From: Cinnamomum chago
Lineage: Eukaryota > Streptophyta > Magnoliopsida > Laurales > Lauraceae
Length of the DNA: 64,000 nucleotides
Reading direction: 5' to 3'
Assembly (NCBI GenBank): GCA_038049695.1
Contig: CP142453.1
Span: forward strand, 109,839,501 to 109,903,500
Shown: positions 33,733 to 46,368 of the stretch, piece after piece
Numbering within the stretch: the first letter of the stretch is position 1
How the letters are laid out: every line of letters starts with the position of its first letter
Position numbers and translations under genes: made by a program
The notes under the pieces: generated by a model
The model's input: the letters and a program-made list of their open reading frames with translations, nothing else
Told to the model about the DNA's origin: nothing
Database searches by the model: none

Positions 33733-35290
33733 CATGAATGATACAATTTTTTTTTCATGGCGAATGATGCACATTGCTGAATGTATATTACAGGTCCGGT
33801 CTGCTCTGTCTAGTCTGTTATTGTGGGCGCCATGTAATGATTACTGAAATGCTCAACATAGTCCATCATTTACCCTCTTGTGGATGCTAGTACTTTCTCT
33901 CACAAGCATGTAAATCCATTTCATGCGACAACAAAGTGCCCCAAAAGTGCGGTGCTAACTGTATCTTGGATGATGATGAATTGTTATACCATTAGTCTTT
34001 TGCTTACTCGGCTTCTAACGTTTTCTTATTGACTTCCCCAACTATCAGGATAAATCATATGGCCAAATTCCAATGGAAGTGTCCATTTCGACTCTGTAAA
34101 TTATGCAGCTGTACTGGAAATGGGCTTGCTAGTTAATTTCATATGGGTCTGAGAATTCAGGTAGTTTTGTCCTACAGTCACGTTTTATCATCTACAGATG
34201 GTTAGAAGTGGCTTAACCTGTGTTTCTGGTCACTTATGCTTTGGGCTGTTTCCAAGCTAGATTGACTTGTCGTTCCCTTTGGATATTAAATTCAAAGCCC
34301 CTTAATCAGAGGTCCAGGTCAGGACACACCATCCATATTCAACTGTTGGCATTTTTTGGCCTGCTAAGAGCTTCTTTATTCATTTCAATTATGACCACAA
34401 TTGATTTTTTTTTGTAGGGTATGCTGATGCTCACCTATATTGGTTTATTGCAGGGTTACGTGGATTGCTGTACTAGCTGATCTGTAATCTGGGTTATAAC
34501 CTATGATGCTCAGATACGGATAGGATACGCCATAGACACGGCAAGGAAACGGATTTTACACATAAAATATAAAGTATCGGATACGATACGACTAAATACG
34601 TTGACCATTTCAAAGTATCCATGCATCATAGGTTATAAAACAAACCACATCCTATCCAAGTGTATACATTATTTTGATTCATGACTTAGTTCAGTAGTGT
34701 TAAAAAAACATGATCTTCCAATTTTAATAGCAGATCATAAACTGATTAACATCAAGACATGGGCCCATCCTATCTGAAGCCTGATGCCACTTGTAAATTT
34801 AAAAGATTGTCGTATTCATACCGACGCAAGTAATTAGCAACCCATCTATATCAACATGAAATCATGTCAACAACTGAGGCATGACAACGTTCGGTATCTT
34901 TGGTCTTGATTTAGACAGTTAAAATTGACAGACTAATCAACATTAGAATGGTTAAAATATCTGAGCCTGGCTGCAGGCTTGATCCTATTTTAAATGGCAG
35001 TGCTTGTGCTTGACTTCAGGGCCTATTAGGCTGGGCCAGGCCTGTGTTTCAGGCACAATCATTGTAGTTGTTGCCAGTGCAGCTTGACACTCTTTTGGTT
35101 TGTAGTTTGATGCGAGTGTCTATTGATGGAAGAGGCCATGAACCAACTATTGCAGTTCAATAATAGAAAGGAAATTGCAAACCACAAAAGAGGAAAAATT
35201 CTACCCGACCCCATATTCCTGTTCTCTATACAGTTACAGATAATTAACATAGATCTCAAATTTTCCATATGTTAAAAATATTCAGTGGAG
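33733..35290. other. HNH 3' flank and spacer
   Basis: The HNH 3' UTR is expected in the first few hundred bases; no certain poly-A signal chosen. Apart from the foldback at 34494 no feature is recognised. Confidence 0.4.
34494..34638. mobile_element. Small foldback MITE, 145 bp
   Basis: TTATAACCTATGATG and its exact reverse complement CATCATAGGTTATAA form the ends; the inside has GATACGGATAGGATACG-like motifs. No certain TSD. Confidence 0.6.
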
Positions 35291-35306
35291 TCGTGAGCAT
35301 GTACAT

Positions 35307-35483
35307 TTTTTTTTTTTTATGCTATCGGAGGGTTCTCAATCCTTTAGGCGGAACTAATCCCTCCGGGCCCAGAGGGAAGACGAGTAAACTCCCTTATAGC
35401 ACCAGTGTGGTAGTGCAGTTTCAAACCTACAACCTCTTGGTGCAAATCGTGGTCCTAGGCCAACTAAGTTATCCCTTGGAGTT
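35307..35483 (-). mobile_element. tRNA-derived SINE, copy 2
   Basis: Same family as 13157-13339 on the opposite strand: minus-strand A box TAACTTAGTTGGC, B box GGTTTGAAAC, shared middle (CTACCACACTGG, GGGCCCGGAGGGATTA), poly-T on the plus strand as the tail. A perfect 13-bp TSD TGAGCATGTACAT (35294-35306, 35484-35496) flanks it. Confidence 0.9.
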
Positions 35484-35499
35484 TGAGCATGTACATATG

Positions 35500-36079
35500 A
35501 TATGTGGAGCAATGTAGCTCACCCTTTTGCCTGGGGACATACCCTGTAGCCTATAGGGATTACTAGTCCCTTCTTTATTCGAGCTTGGGTGGGACTGTCA
35601 ATGCAACATAACAAACAATATTATCGTAGATGAAAATCCCACTTTACAATAATCTGATTTAATAAAGTGATGGCTAGGCAATCATTTATTATCCAGAAGA
35701 AGACTATTTGATGGTATTGAATATTGATGAATCATATCTTTTAAATCATCAATTTTAGCCCCTTGATAGAAGCAATGCATTGAATTCTCATGAATTAAAT
35801 TCAGAATAAAAAAAATGGGTCCTATATAAAAAGTAAAAAAATATATATATATCTCATAATTTTCTTGACAACATGATATTGGAATTTTGTAGGATTTAAT
35901 TTTACAAACTATGACCCGTCCAAGAGATGGGTCAGTGGAGTTGTTAAACATTAGATCTCTAACTAAAGAGAATTGGTCATTCTATTAAGAATCCATATAA
36001 GAACCATGCTCAAACAAATTTACATATATAGCAACTGTGTGTAGATAAGCTATTTCAAAATTCAATCAAAACACACGTT

Positions 36080-36113
<34 letters not shown>

Positions 36114-36510
36114 CACCACTTGGGAGTTGGTCACCTAAGAATAAATATAAAAGTCACCTAAGAACCATAGAACCATATAAGAATATATATATATATATAT
36201 GGCAAGGCTCTGAATTGCACATGTCCACCAATTTTCTATCATATCCGAATTTACTGGACCATTAGATCGATCGTATACCGATCTGAATGAACACTGACCA
36301 TTAAACTTTTGGGGCCCATATGGAGATGATAAAAATGATGGTTGTGCCTGATTTTTTGCAGAGAGGATGGTCCTAAGGATTCCTTGAAATCCCCCCATCC
36401 CCATCCCCATGTGGGCCCCGCCACACACTTGAGCTTATCTTAACTTAGGTTTGGGCTTAAGAGAGCTACACCCATATAAATAAATAAATATAAATATATA
36501 TATGTGTGTG
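35500..36510. other. Gene-free spacer with homopolymers
   Basis: Poly-A of 28 bases at 36084-36111 and (AT)n at 36185-36200. The block 36230-36430 has motifs (GGGGCCCATATGG, CCATCCCCATCCCC, GTGGGCCCC) that recur diverged at 36660-36760. No gene. Confidence 0.4.
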
Positions 36511-36801
36511 TATATCCTCTCCTCAACTTGAGCCGGCAAAGGAGTTCTATCCGCCCGCTCATGTGGGGTCCACTGGTGGGTATTCCAACTGGGACACACA
36601 CATACCCCTCCTAAATTTCACATGGGTCCCGGGTTTGGATAGATTCGAATGGACTGAACTTGTGGGCCCTGGATGAAAAGGTTTTTTTTGTCCATAGAAG
36701 GGGCACACACAGATCTTCAAATCCCCCCAGCCCCATCCCTTTGTGGGCCCCAAAAGCTTGAGTGGACGGACTCCTCCATCAACTGAAACTGAGGAGAATA
36801 T
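36511..36801. mobile_element. Possible MITE with imperfect TIRs
   Basis: TATATCCTCTCCTCAACTTGA on the left mirrors TCAACTGAAACTGAGGAGAATATA on the right, both next to (TA)n. TSD unclear because of the TA runs. Confidence 0.4.
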
Positions 36802-36946
36802 ATATATATATGGAGATGTTAGTGTCAGAGATAAGGGTGAGAGCATTCACATAAATAAAAAGGGTTGAGTCCAGTATTATCCAAACTTGGCCTCAATTTC
36901 ACAGGCATGCAAAAATCTTGTCCAAGCCTCATGCTTGGTCTTTCTT

Positions 36947-36972
36947 AAAAAAAAAAAAAAAAAAAAAAAAAA
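36947..36972. repeat. Poly-A tract
   Basis: About 26 A residues; possibly the tail of an old retroposon, but nothing upstream is recognisable. Confidence 0.9.
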
Positions 36973-37632
36973 CTCATTTTGCAGGCTTATTTAGGGTGGA
37001 GGGCCCAATTGTAGCTCTCTCCACATGTTTTAGTTCTAACAGTTTCATATATTTAGTAATTTTCAACTTGTTATTTTCTATTTCTCAACGGTGATCGTTT
37101 CACTCTGCTCACTCCTTCAAACACAAATAAAATATACGTCACCAAAATCTCTCCCTCTTTTGTCTCTTTCTCTCTCTAGAAACTAAAGATATATATAAAG
37201 GATCAGAGTACCACCAAAAGAGGCAAGAGGATTATGCTTGTACATGGGAATTTCTCAAAGACTATAAAAGATGTTTCTCTTTCTTTCCACTTATGCTTTC
37301 ATAAAAAATAAAAATAAAAAAAGAAATAGGACTATCTCTTCTTTCAAAGGTGGAAGCTTGGGGTCTTATGCAACAAAAATGACACAGACACTCCACACCA
37401 CACCACATGGTTTACATTTGAATATGAAACCAGTTGGTTTCAAATGAAATGACCAAACTACCCATTGAATTCGAACTTGGAAAAGAGGCAGGGGCATTTT
37501 GGTAATCTACTTATACACATGATTCATGATTGTACAAAGCTCTCTCATGTAATATATAAAAGGGGAGACACTCTGCTATAAGTAGACAAGCTTTTTAAAA
37601 TAAATTTTGACTAATTACCCCTCCATCTAATC

Positions 37633-38042
37633 TTGGGATGGCAACCGGGTAACCCGCCCCATCTCAAGTTTGTCTCGTGACTGGTCACTCTTATGTGATA
37701 CCAAATTCGTCATTGTTTGGCTAGGGGTTCAAATCAAATTTAAATCTTAAAAAAAAAAATCAAAATATGTAAGTGCATGGAAAATAGCGTGTTAGAATTC
37801 AACCACACAATCTTATCTTCAAGAATGCCTTTAAGTTAATGCTCCAACACCACTTCTACCATATGAAATAATTTTGTTTATACATTTAATAATAAATAAA
37901 TATATATTATATATGTGGAGCAAGATAGATTACATCAACAAAGCCCCAAACCATTCCGTTCCTAGAAAACCACTATCAAACATGTCCCTAATAAAAACGA
38001 GTGGGGCGGGTCCCATTTAAATCCAACCCATTGCCATCCCTA
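37633..38042. mobile_element. hAT-like MITE, about 410 bp
   Basis: The left end TTGGGATGGCAACCGGGT and right end ACCCATTGCCATCCCTA form imperfect inverted repeats of the common TAGGGATGGCAA hAT terminus. CCGCCCC / GGGGCGGG subterminal motifs face each other. No matching 8-bp TSD found. Confidence 0.5.
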
Positions 38043-38143
38043 GCTACATCTAACATTATATCGTGTGTTCAGTTTCAATTTCTTATTTTCGTATGTTTCA
38101 AAAGAGTGATTGGATCCAAAGAGGCTGATAGAATCCAATGCAT

Positions 38144-38145
<2 letters not shown>

Positions 38146-38174
<29 letters not shown>
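38146..38174. repeat. (CT)n microsatellite
   Basis: About fourteen CT units. Confidence 0.95.
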
Positions 38175-38175
<1 letters not shown>

Positions 38176-41100
38176 AACAATGAGAGAAACTTTTCCGCTC
38201 ATTTATCTATCACCCTCCATTATTAAGGCACCGAAGAATCCGTCCCACAATAATTGCTAGTCCCTTTTCAGGGAAACATGACACATGTTGAACACACAGA
38301 AATTATAGAGTCAGGAATCAGGAATGTATATCATCGCACATTGCCCTGCCTGTGGGGTCCACTGTGATCATTACCATTGAAAATCTTCTTATCTCTCACA
38401 GTTTCATACATGTGGCTTCCCATGTTTGGAATCAGTACAATTCAATCATCCATTTCCCCTTTCTTACCATGGCTTCAAAGTGTGTAGGAAATTTAACAGA
38501 CATGATGGGATGGAAGGATAGATAAGAACCTTATGGTATGATAATGTATTCATGGTTTTAAGCTTGGTATCTAACTTGGAATCTGATTCCCAAAAATGGG
38601 GTGATATGCATTGGATATATTGGTGATTTTACAAATAGTAGATTTTTCAAAAATATATGAAAAATTAAGAAAAAAGAAAATCTGAAGCTAAGTGACATAG
38701 TTTAGTGATTAGATACTCTGTTGTGGGTTTTTTTTTTCTCCTAGGGTAATGTCTGCATGTGCTATTAAATTGGTGCTGATAAGTTGTTGCCTTCTGTGAC
38801 ATGCCAAGCAATATTGATTGGATGGGAGTATTTCACTTTTTGGAACCTTACTAGAAAAGGGGGCAGTGAAGCTCATGGAGCCACCTAGGTGGATGGCTAT
38901 TAATGAAGTTAGGAGAAATGGAAAGTTCTGTATCATAGATGAAGGTCAAGCAATTAATAGCTCTATTCGTATTATACTATGACTATTTCTAGATTTAACA
39001 ACCTTTAAATTTAATTATTTTTTAATTATATATATATCCATATACTCTGTTCTTAGGAGGTTTTTTTTTTTTATGGTATGAAGTCTCTACTGATTTATTT
39101 ATTTTTCAAATAGGATTTGAACAAAAAGTTTGTGAGGCTTTCCACCCCTATAGAATACACTTCGTCATGTCACCATTCAAGAAATATAAGGGGACTTTGT
39201 GATCTAACCATTTATAAAAATGGACAACTATTAGCTGGCATATGAAAATCGGACTATGCAACAAGTATGATAATTATTTTGAAATGATCATGACAATAAT
39301 ACAAACATTACCACAATCATCATCCTGAGGTTTATCTTGGTCCGCCAGGTCACCATGGGTGCTAGCCCCTGATTGGGCATAGGGTAGCAGCCCCACATGC
39401 ATGAGAGGCTTATCGTGGTGACGTAACAAACCGTGATAGGTCCACTTACGGTCACCGTGCGAAAAGTGTAAGGAAATTATTTTAGGCCCATTACTTGGAC
39501 CACAAGTCTTTTCCTTTATAGAAGTGTGGTCATAATAGGAATTTCGTTTTCATAGGATATATGCTACTAATTACTCAAAAACGGTTTCCTAATGAGATAG
39601 TTTCCTTAATATTCTCTACCTTGATGGACGGTTGAGATTAAATCTAAAGTAAATCTAATTGGGAATTTAGTCCTCTCTCCACCTATAAATAAAGCCTTTT
39701 GACCATCACAAATGCTACACACAAAAACCCTCAACACATTAAGGTTTATAGGCAAGGAGAGAGAAACCGAAACCATTCACCCAGTCTCTTCTTCGACGGA
39801 TCTCAACAACAGCGCCAGACAGCAGGATCGGAAAGCTCTCTGCATCAGGATGTCTGGAGGTACTCTTCAACTTATTTAAGATTGAATCCTATATGTGATT
39901 ATCATGCTATTCTCGATCTTAGGGTTCATGTTAATAATGGTATAACAAAAAGTCCTCACCACATCCGGGGACTGCATAGCCATTGTATCCAGGGTCATTT
40001 GTCTCGAGATGGACAACTCATTGAGTGCCATATGCCCTTATCCCCACCTCAGATTCCCAAACCTTGTTCAGGGTAGAACTAGTGGGGACCAATGGGGGGG
40101 CCATGGCCACCCTTGAGATTTCAGAAGACCCTCCTATTTTATGTGGTGTTTTATGACTCTTTTACATATAGCCCTCCGAGAAACTCTTTTCTTCTCTTTT
40201 TTTTTTCATGTAGTGGCTCGCTAAGGAAAATTTCCTGGTTCAACCCGTGACCTTTATTGTCGGCTACCCAAAATTTGGCTCAGTCCAACCTACAATTCCA
40301 CTCACCCTTGACCTTTCCACCAGATTAACATGCTATCATTCATTATATCCAATGATCCTGATCAGCCACGGCAATTCTCTATCACAATTTTCTTTTCAAC
40401 AAGGACTTTTCTTTTGCCTTACTTTCCCTTTTCTAGCAGGAGTTGCTTGGCCGACATTTGCTAAAATGTAGATCTTGGGTTACAGCTTATTATGGCAGTC
40501 ATGTATATCTAACACTCTCTTTTTCTAAAGAAAGAATGGTTTATCCAGCATGACAAAAGAAGATCTTCAAGACTGACATGTTTCCTTTTCAAATACTAGT
40601 GTGTTACTGTTGGTTATAAATCTCCCTCTTTTAACTCTTTAAATAGAGATCCATTTAATCTTATCCTGAGTGAGTTGTACTTCAAATCAAGTTCTACTTT
40701 TCTGTTCTGCTATTAACTTTAAATTGTCAATTGCTGTCTTCAGCTTGGGATTTTACAAGGAAATCTTTTTCAATCCTGTGAACAACTTGATGCCTGCTAT
40801 ATTTGAACTAAACATTGACTTCTCCTTTGTGAAAGCCCTTTCATATCCACTTTTCTTTAGCAGATAAAGCTTATGACTCATTTAACTTAGCCATAAAACT
40901 TCTAGAATGGCTTGCCCACTTGAGATCTTCCTTGGTTCTCTTTTTGGGAGGCTTTTTACTCTGAGACTCAGTTATATAAGACTGTGTCTTCAAGCCAAGT
41001 GTAGCAACTTTTTTATTTATAGCCGAGTGTTGATATGAAGGCAACATGTAACAAATTTATGTAAAAGAATTCTTATGGACAAATTTGTGGTATTTTGAAA

Positions 41101-41920
41101 AATCAAAAAAATGAAAAATCACTAGAAACTCACAAAGTTATCATGACCAAATTGCAAAAAACTGTTTAAAAATTCAAATAGTAATATGTACTGTACATTT
41201 TATTTATTGAGAAACTACTTTCCATGAAATTTTCCTATCAGGATGATTTTGTGAAACTAAACTGACCCCCAAGTGGCAATATGCGAGTCTCAGGTGGGAT
41301 CGATGCTGGATTTGCTCCGATCATCTTTATATCCGGCAATGGTAAACCTTACAAACTCACTGGTGCATGAATTTGCTTGTTGATAGGCTCCCAACACCCT
41401 TAAATAAGTAATCCCTAGGAGTCAAAAGGCTTAGGGGTTTTGACGTATTAGTTCCCCTTGAATTCATATGTTCCAATTTCATTGCCGAGATTCGGGTAAC
41501 GTCACCAGAGTCGTTCGACTCTAGTCAATTTATTTTATTTTTTTTACTCTAAATCCCATTATATTATGGGAACAGTGAATGTTATAGAAATTGATAAACC
41601 CCATGATCGATTTCATGGCTTTTATACAGCATTCTAGGAAAAAAATTTCCAAATGATAAAACTTGAGAAATGATGATCAGAAGTGTATTTACTTTTCACA
41701 GAATGTCTGTTTCCGTATTCTATATAAATGAATTTATTTACCATTTGCAAAAAATATATGATAATGAAATTGATTAATCCCATGATATCATGGAATATGG
41801 TGCAAAAAAAGTTTAAAAAATAATGTTGACCAAAGTCAAACAACTCCGATAAAATTATCTAAATTTGGATCATGAAATTAAAGAAACAGGGTTTAAAGTG
41901 AACCAATATATTAAAACCCA
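38175..41920. other. Gene-free intergenic region
   Basis: No conserved protein recognised. Near 39680-39860 there is a TATAAATA box followed by a leader-like stretch ending CTGGAGGTACTC that looks like a promoter, leader and splice donor, perhaps from an LTR, but no coding exon follows. Open frames at 39699-40076 and 40247-40471 have no recognisable domains. Confidence 0.35.
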
Positions 41921-41923
41921 CAA

Positions 41924-42239
41924 GGCCTATTTGGATGTATGGTGAATTGAAGTATGATGAGGTGAGACATCAAATCAAGAGATAATAAAATATAAGATGT
42001 TATGATGGTGTTTTATTTTTAGTTGTTTGGTATGGAATCTTTTTTAATTTTTTATAGAAAAGTGGAGTTTTTTTGTGTTTTAGTGGAGAAAATAGATTGC
42101 TTTTTTTACTTTTTTTTTAAAAGATGGAGGAAAATTTGAAATTGTGTACTTTTGATACGACTCGTTGTCTTTTCTTGTTTAAATAATGGAGGCTTTACCT
42201 CACCTCACCTTACTTCACCGCACATCCAAACACGGGCTA
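41924..42239. mobile_element. Tourist-like MITE, relative of 4266-4548
   Basis: Ends GGCCTATTTGGATGT / ACATCCAAACACGGGCT are imperfect TIRs. The interior shares GATGGTGTTTTATTTTTAGT and TGTTTGGTATGGAAT with the MITE at 4266. A CTCACCTCACCTTACTTCAC end mirrors GTATGATGAGGTGAG. TSD not clear. Confidence 0.6.
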
Positions 42240-42707
42240 AAAGTCTTCTCCGCTTGGAATCCACCATCTCTTGACTAGCAGGGATGATATGTCATACCAA
42301 CCTAGATGCCAATCTTACAACTTCAATCCGATCAATGTAAGATCCCGATCCAAATCAACACCAACTTAAGACTTGATCGAGACGTTGACCCTTGTCAACT
42401 GCTTAATATTACATGAGACCCGTGGCATGCGTGGCACACAATTTCTCATTCAATCTTTATTAGTAACATGTATGTTTCAGACCTCCATGAAGGAACCTGG
42501 TAATTTTTTGCCCCCCATAAAAACAACACCCCACATGGAAGTCCTCATAAAAATAAAAATAAAAATTTTAAAAAATAAAAAAAGAAGAAGAAGAAAATAC
42601 CCATCTTATAGATTCCATGAAAAAGAAATTGAAATTTGAACTGAAACCATGTAGTCACTAGACACTACACATTTCCATTCTGCCATTTCCTTTTATTTTG
42701 TTATACA

Positions 42708-44192
42708 TTACATTGCCATTCTCATCTCCATGACCTTCTTATGAGAGTTGGAGTGCTTGTAGCTCAGAAAGGTTGGGCTCTTAGCAGGCCTATACTCGGG
42801 CAGCAGCCTGCCCGACTTAAACCTGACCCCACAAGCATTGCAAAGGGTCTTGGGCCCCAAGGGCCCTGCCCTCCACTGTGGGGTCCTCTGTGCCAAGCAA
42901 TGGCTGCACCTCCTGGGCTGCCCGGGCCCCACCTCCACCCTGCCCGAACTGCCCCCCTCCTCTTCCACCACCTTCTCTTTCTCCTTTGGTACAACAAACA
43001 GCTCACTCTCTGCTAGCCAATGGGCTTGGTGTAGTAGAGGTGGGTCCGAGCTGATCACGTGGGAGGGCTGCTCCTGCACGTGCCCATGTGGCCCACCACT
43101 TAAATGGGTTGTTGTGGTAGATGCTGATGATGATGAAGAGGATGGAGTTTTTATTATTGCTGTTGGTATACTTCTTCTTCTTCTTTTGGTCCTTGCCTTG
43201 CCTGGGAGAGGGACTACAAGGTCTTGTAGAGAGGTTCTTGGGTGGGTTTCAGAGGGTTTTGATGGGTTTGAGTTTGGGTTTTGGAGATGAGTGGGTTGGG
43301 TCAGGTTTGGATTGGCTTGTGGAAGATTGTACCCACTGCTAGAAAAGCAGTCCTCTAAGAAAACTGATAGCCATTCAAGCCCCACATCAAGTTCCTGTAA
43401 AGTATACAGATAAATAAGTGGGAAAAAAAATTAAAGAAAAATAAAATCAATACATCTCTTACAAAGAAAATCTAAAAGGAATCTATGTAAAGAATAAGGA
43501 AAGAACCACTGCAAATATTGAAAAGATTGGATGGACATGAGAGTCACATGCATAAAGATACCAAATTATATATAGCTTAGTCTACAAATATGGGGGGTTT
43601 GGTTTAAAATCTTAATAGAGAAAGGGCTTATAAAGAAAATGCATGGGACCATGACTGAGAGGTCTTGAGAGTTGAGAGTCCCATGAAAAATACAAGCATG
43701 TTTGGACTTCACAATACACAACAGAACCACAACATTTAGGACAATCAAAATAATAAAGATAGAAATAACCCTGTAATTTAGAAATGAACAAACATAATTG
43801 TAACAATACCACTAGCAGAACCACAACACATTAAAATAATAATAAAAATGAAAGAAAAATCATCCCAAGATTTAGAAATGGGTAATACATATGTAATGAT
43901 AACACAAACATTGAAAAATGGGTAATACACATGTAATAATAAGCATACTCCTCCACCCCAACAACCCATCAAACACAATAGGAAAGAGAAGGAATCATAA
44001 CAGAGTGGAAATAAATAAGGCTCCCAAGAAAACCCAGATGAAAGAATGAGTGGGGAGAGGGGTTTTCAAACTCACCCTGTTCTCACCAGGGAAAAACTCA
44101 TCAAGCTTAGAACTTTCCTGGGATATGACAGTTTCCGGTGGGTATTCTGACGGTAAGCCGCCGGACACTGACACATTTCGGCAAAAATCCAT
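42708..44192 (-). CDS. GATA zinc-finger transcription factor, complete, 2 exons
   Basis: Minus strand: exon 1 is 44192-44076 (39 codons, [12 protein letters not shown] start), exon 2 is 43394-42708, giving 267 aa. The donor GGTGAGTTT after ENR is the only nearby GT that keeps the frame; using the GTGAGA ten bases earlier would produce a stop. The conserved [16 protein letters not shown] motif follows the junction. A basic KARTKRRRR run at about 105-113 is a likely nuclear signal. The finger is C202-x2-C205-x18-C224-x2-C227 with [19 protein letters not shown], the plant class IV GATA finger, followed by [13 protein letters not shown] and [12 protein letters not shown], typical of the subfamily containing Arabidopsis GATA5/6/7-like proteins. 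Family role: nuclear, sequence-specific binding of WGATAR sites in light or growth-related transcription; the specific targets are unknown. Poly-Ser/Thr/His linkers at about 122-140 look disordered. Exon 2 also contains long open frames on the other strand, which I treat as shadows. Confidence 0.93.
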
Positions 44193-44222
44193 TGCCGGAA
44201 GGAAAACCCACAATCCCAAGAA

Positions 44223-44224
<2 letters not shown>

Positions 44225-44254
<30 letters not shown>
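44225..44254. repeat. (AG)n microsatellite upstream of the GATA gene
   Basis: About fifteen AG units 33 bases before the GATA start codon; on the coding strand it is (CT)n, so it probably lies in the 5' UTR or core promoter. CT-rich leaders are common in plant promoters. Confidence 0.9.
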
Positions 44255-44257
<3 letters not shown>

Positions 44258-45700
44258 GAGGGAGTTGTGGGAAGAGTTATAACAGTCTCCAGTCCACTTT
44301 TATGTTCCCATTCTCTGTCGGCAGAGACAGCAACTGAAGAAAAAACAAAACTCTCTCTATCTCAGGGCTACTTTGGTACACCTCGATACTTCAAAAATTA
44401 CATCCTTTTGTTACCATCTACATTTCGAATTTTGAAATGCTTGCATTGGTAGGCCCACCTCTGATTGACCAATCAACCAGCGTTACATCAATCAGAAAAT
44501 CCTGTCTTGTTGAAGGAGGATACAATCACTTGTAAATCTCTCCCAATTCTTTTTAAATTTTGGAATTTTCTTAATGCCGTTGTTCATAATACCTATCATT
44601 TTCAAGTTTAGATATTACCTACAAAAAATTTTTTCTCGAAATTGATTTTAGGACGGCCTCATATCGCTTTTCTTCTTGTGTTTGGTTTTATGACAGCATG
44701 ATATCACTTTTTTTTTTTGCTCCGATGATTGGTTTTAGGACGGCATGATATCGCTTTCTCATATATCTCACTAAATAATATCTTAAGACCGCGTGGTATC
44801 TCGCACATTTTGCACAATGTGATATCATAAGATTATGGGATATTTCACATTTGTTCTATGAATATTTATGCGAGAAATATATAAACTTCGACCGTCTTAG
44901 AAAAAATACCAAGCCTAACGATAGTTGTAAGGTCAAAATGCTCCTTTTGTATGGTGCCCGCTTATGACCAATCTAGTCCCTTTTCACACATCCTTCTACA
45001 TTGGTGCCGGCCCTAATTTGATACCGATCCAAGTACATGCAAATTATTGAGCTTAATTAAAGTACGTTATCTAGCAATTAAATTGAGTAATAAGGGGTTA
45101 GGATCTTGAGGGTTTAATATTTTACCCCTACTTAGTTAAAAAAAGATACATTTTCAGACCCCTTTTTTCTTGGGTTGGGAGAGATAAAAATGCACACTTC
45201 CATGTCCAGGCATGACTGCATTGATCAGATCAGGACCGCTCATTCACTCAATCCAATGATGAAATGATTAAGATAATTAATAGCTTAATAAACAGGGTTT
45301 GATGGTTCTGATTTCTCTGATGATAGCCACATGTATTGCTCAAATTGGTGGCCCATTTAAGTTTGTAACCTTATGGGTCAATAAAACACAGACAGGCTCA
45401 TGGAAATGTGATCCGAGGACTACAATTTGTTGTACTAGTTCGAGCTGTGCCTCTTTATCTTCTTTTCTTTTCTTTTCTTATTCACTGCTGCAGAAAAGCA
45501 GAGATAGAGTGGGGACAAAAAAAAAAAAAGGTGGGCCTGATTTTGTGGGGCCCAGTATTTACAGCATCATATTTAAATGTATTTCCCTCTTTCATTCCAA
45601 ATGGCCGAAACAACAGGAATCCGTGGCAGCTGCCCTTTCCCTGCATTATAAGTAATGCTCTATAGAGAAAATGACAAGTTTTACCCATGTATGCCTCTCT
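44255..45700. other. GATA upstream region and spacer
   Basis: No gene. Three diverged copies of GATTTTAGGACGGCATGATATCGC lie at about 44643, 44690 and 44729. Poly-A at 45519-45531. Confidence 0.5.
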
Positions 45701-45703
45701 AAT

Positions 45704-46031
45704 TAGGGTTGGAAATAAGTCGGGTCGGGTCGGGTCGGGTTGACTACGCTAGAAAAACTTAGAAGTTAAAAGGGCCAACTAGAATCTAAAATTATTAAGC
45801 CGGATTAGCATATTTGAGTGCAATTAGTCAAGTAAGACGGCGTTGAAATCAGGTTCCCGGTGAGCCTTAGCAAGTGGTTGTTTTGGGTAAAGATAAACCC
45901 AACCCGTTCGGTATCCAAGTTGGGAATATCAACCATAAACCAATCTAAAAATTAAAAGGGTCAACTCCACTTTATTTTAGTCAACTAAGTCCGGATTGGG
46001 TTAGTGGATTGGGTCTGAAATTGCCATCCTA
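45704..46031. mobile_element. hAT-like MITE, 328 bp
   Basis: The left end TAGGGTTGGAAAT and right end AAATTGCCATCCTA are imperfect TIRs. The left subterminal CGGGT repeat is (CGGGT)4. Flanking 8-bp TCTCTAAT and TATATAAT match in 6 of 8. Confidence 0.55.
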
Positions 46032-46170
46032 TATATAATGTCTGAAACTTGCTTCTTATTATTGAATGTGTTGGAAGTAGGCGGGCCTCGTAGATAGGTT
46101 TTCAAAACTTTTTGACCCACTTGATTCAGGGATCAAGTTCCCATAAGGCCATAAACCACATTCAAGATGC

Positions 46171-46368
46171 AATCTCTCAATCTAACAGAATGGCCCATGC
46201 AAGGATGTAAATGCAGCAGGCTCATAGTGGATCTAAATCCAAATCAATGTTTTAAACTTTTTTACTTTAAATCTCTCAATCTAACAGAATGGCCCATGCA
46301 AGGATGTAAATGTAGCAGGCTCATAGTGGATCTAAATCCAAATCAATGTTTTAAACTTTTTTACTTTA
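46171..46368. repeat. 99-bp tandem duplication
   Basis: AATCTCTCAATCTAACAGAA and the following 79 bases are repeated immediately with a single C/T difference, so the duplication is recent. Confidence 0.93.

Noticed and set aside
39660..40080. Small gene with TATAAATA promoter and 125-codon frame
   Set aside because: No recognisable protein, frame is not conserved in composition, and the layout equally fits an LTR leader; kept only as a note.
42741..43342. Several open frames opposite the GATA exon 2
   Set aside because: They are shadows of the GC-rich GATA coding exon; only the minus-strand frame has the zinc finger and conserved motifs.
45720..45741. Telomere-like or satellite seed (CGGGT)4
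   Set aside because: Only four units, located at the subterminal part of a hAT-like MITE; not the plant telomere repeat.
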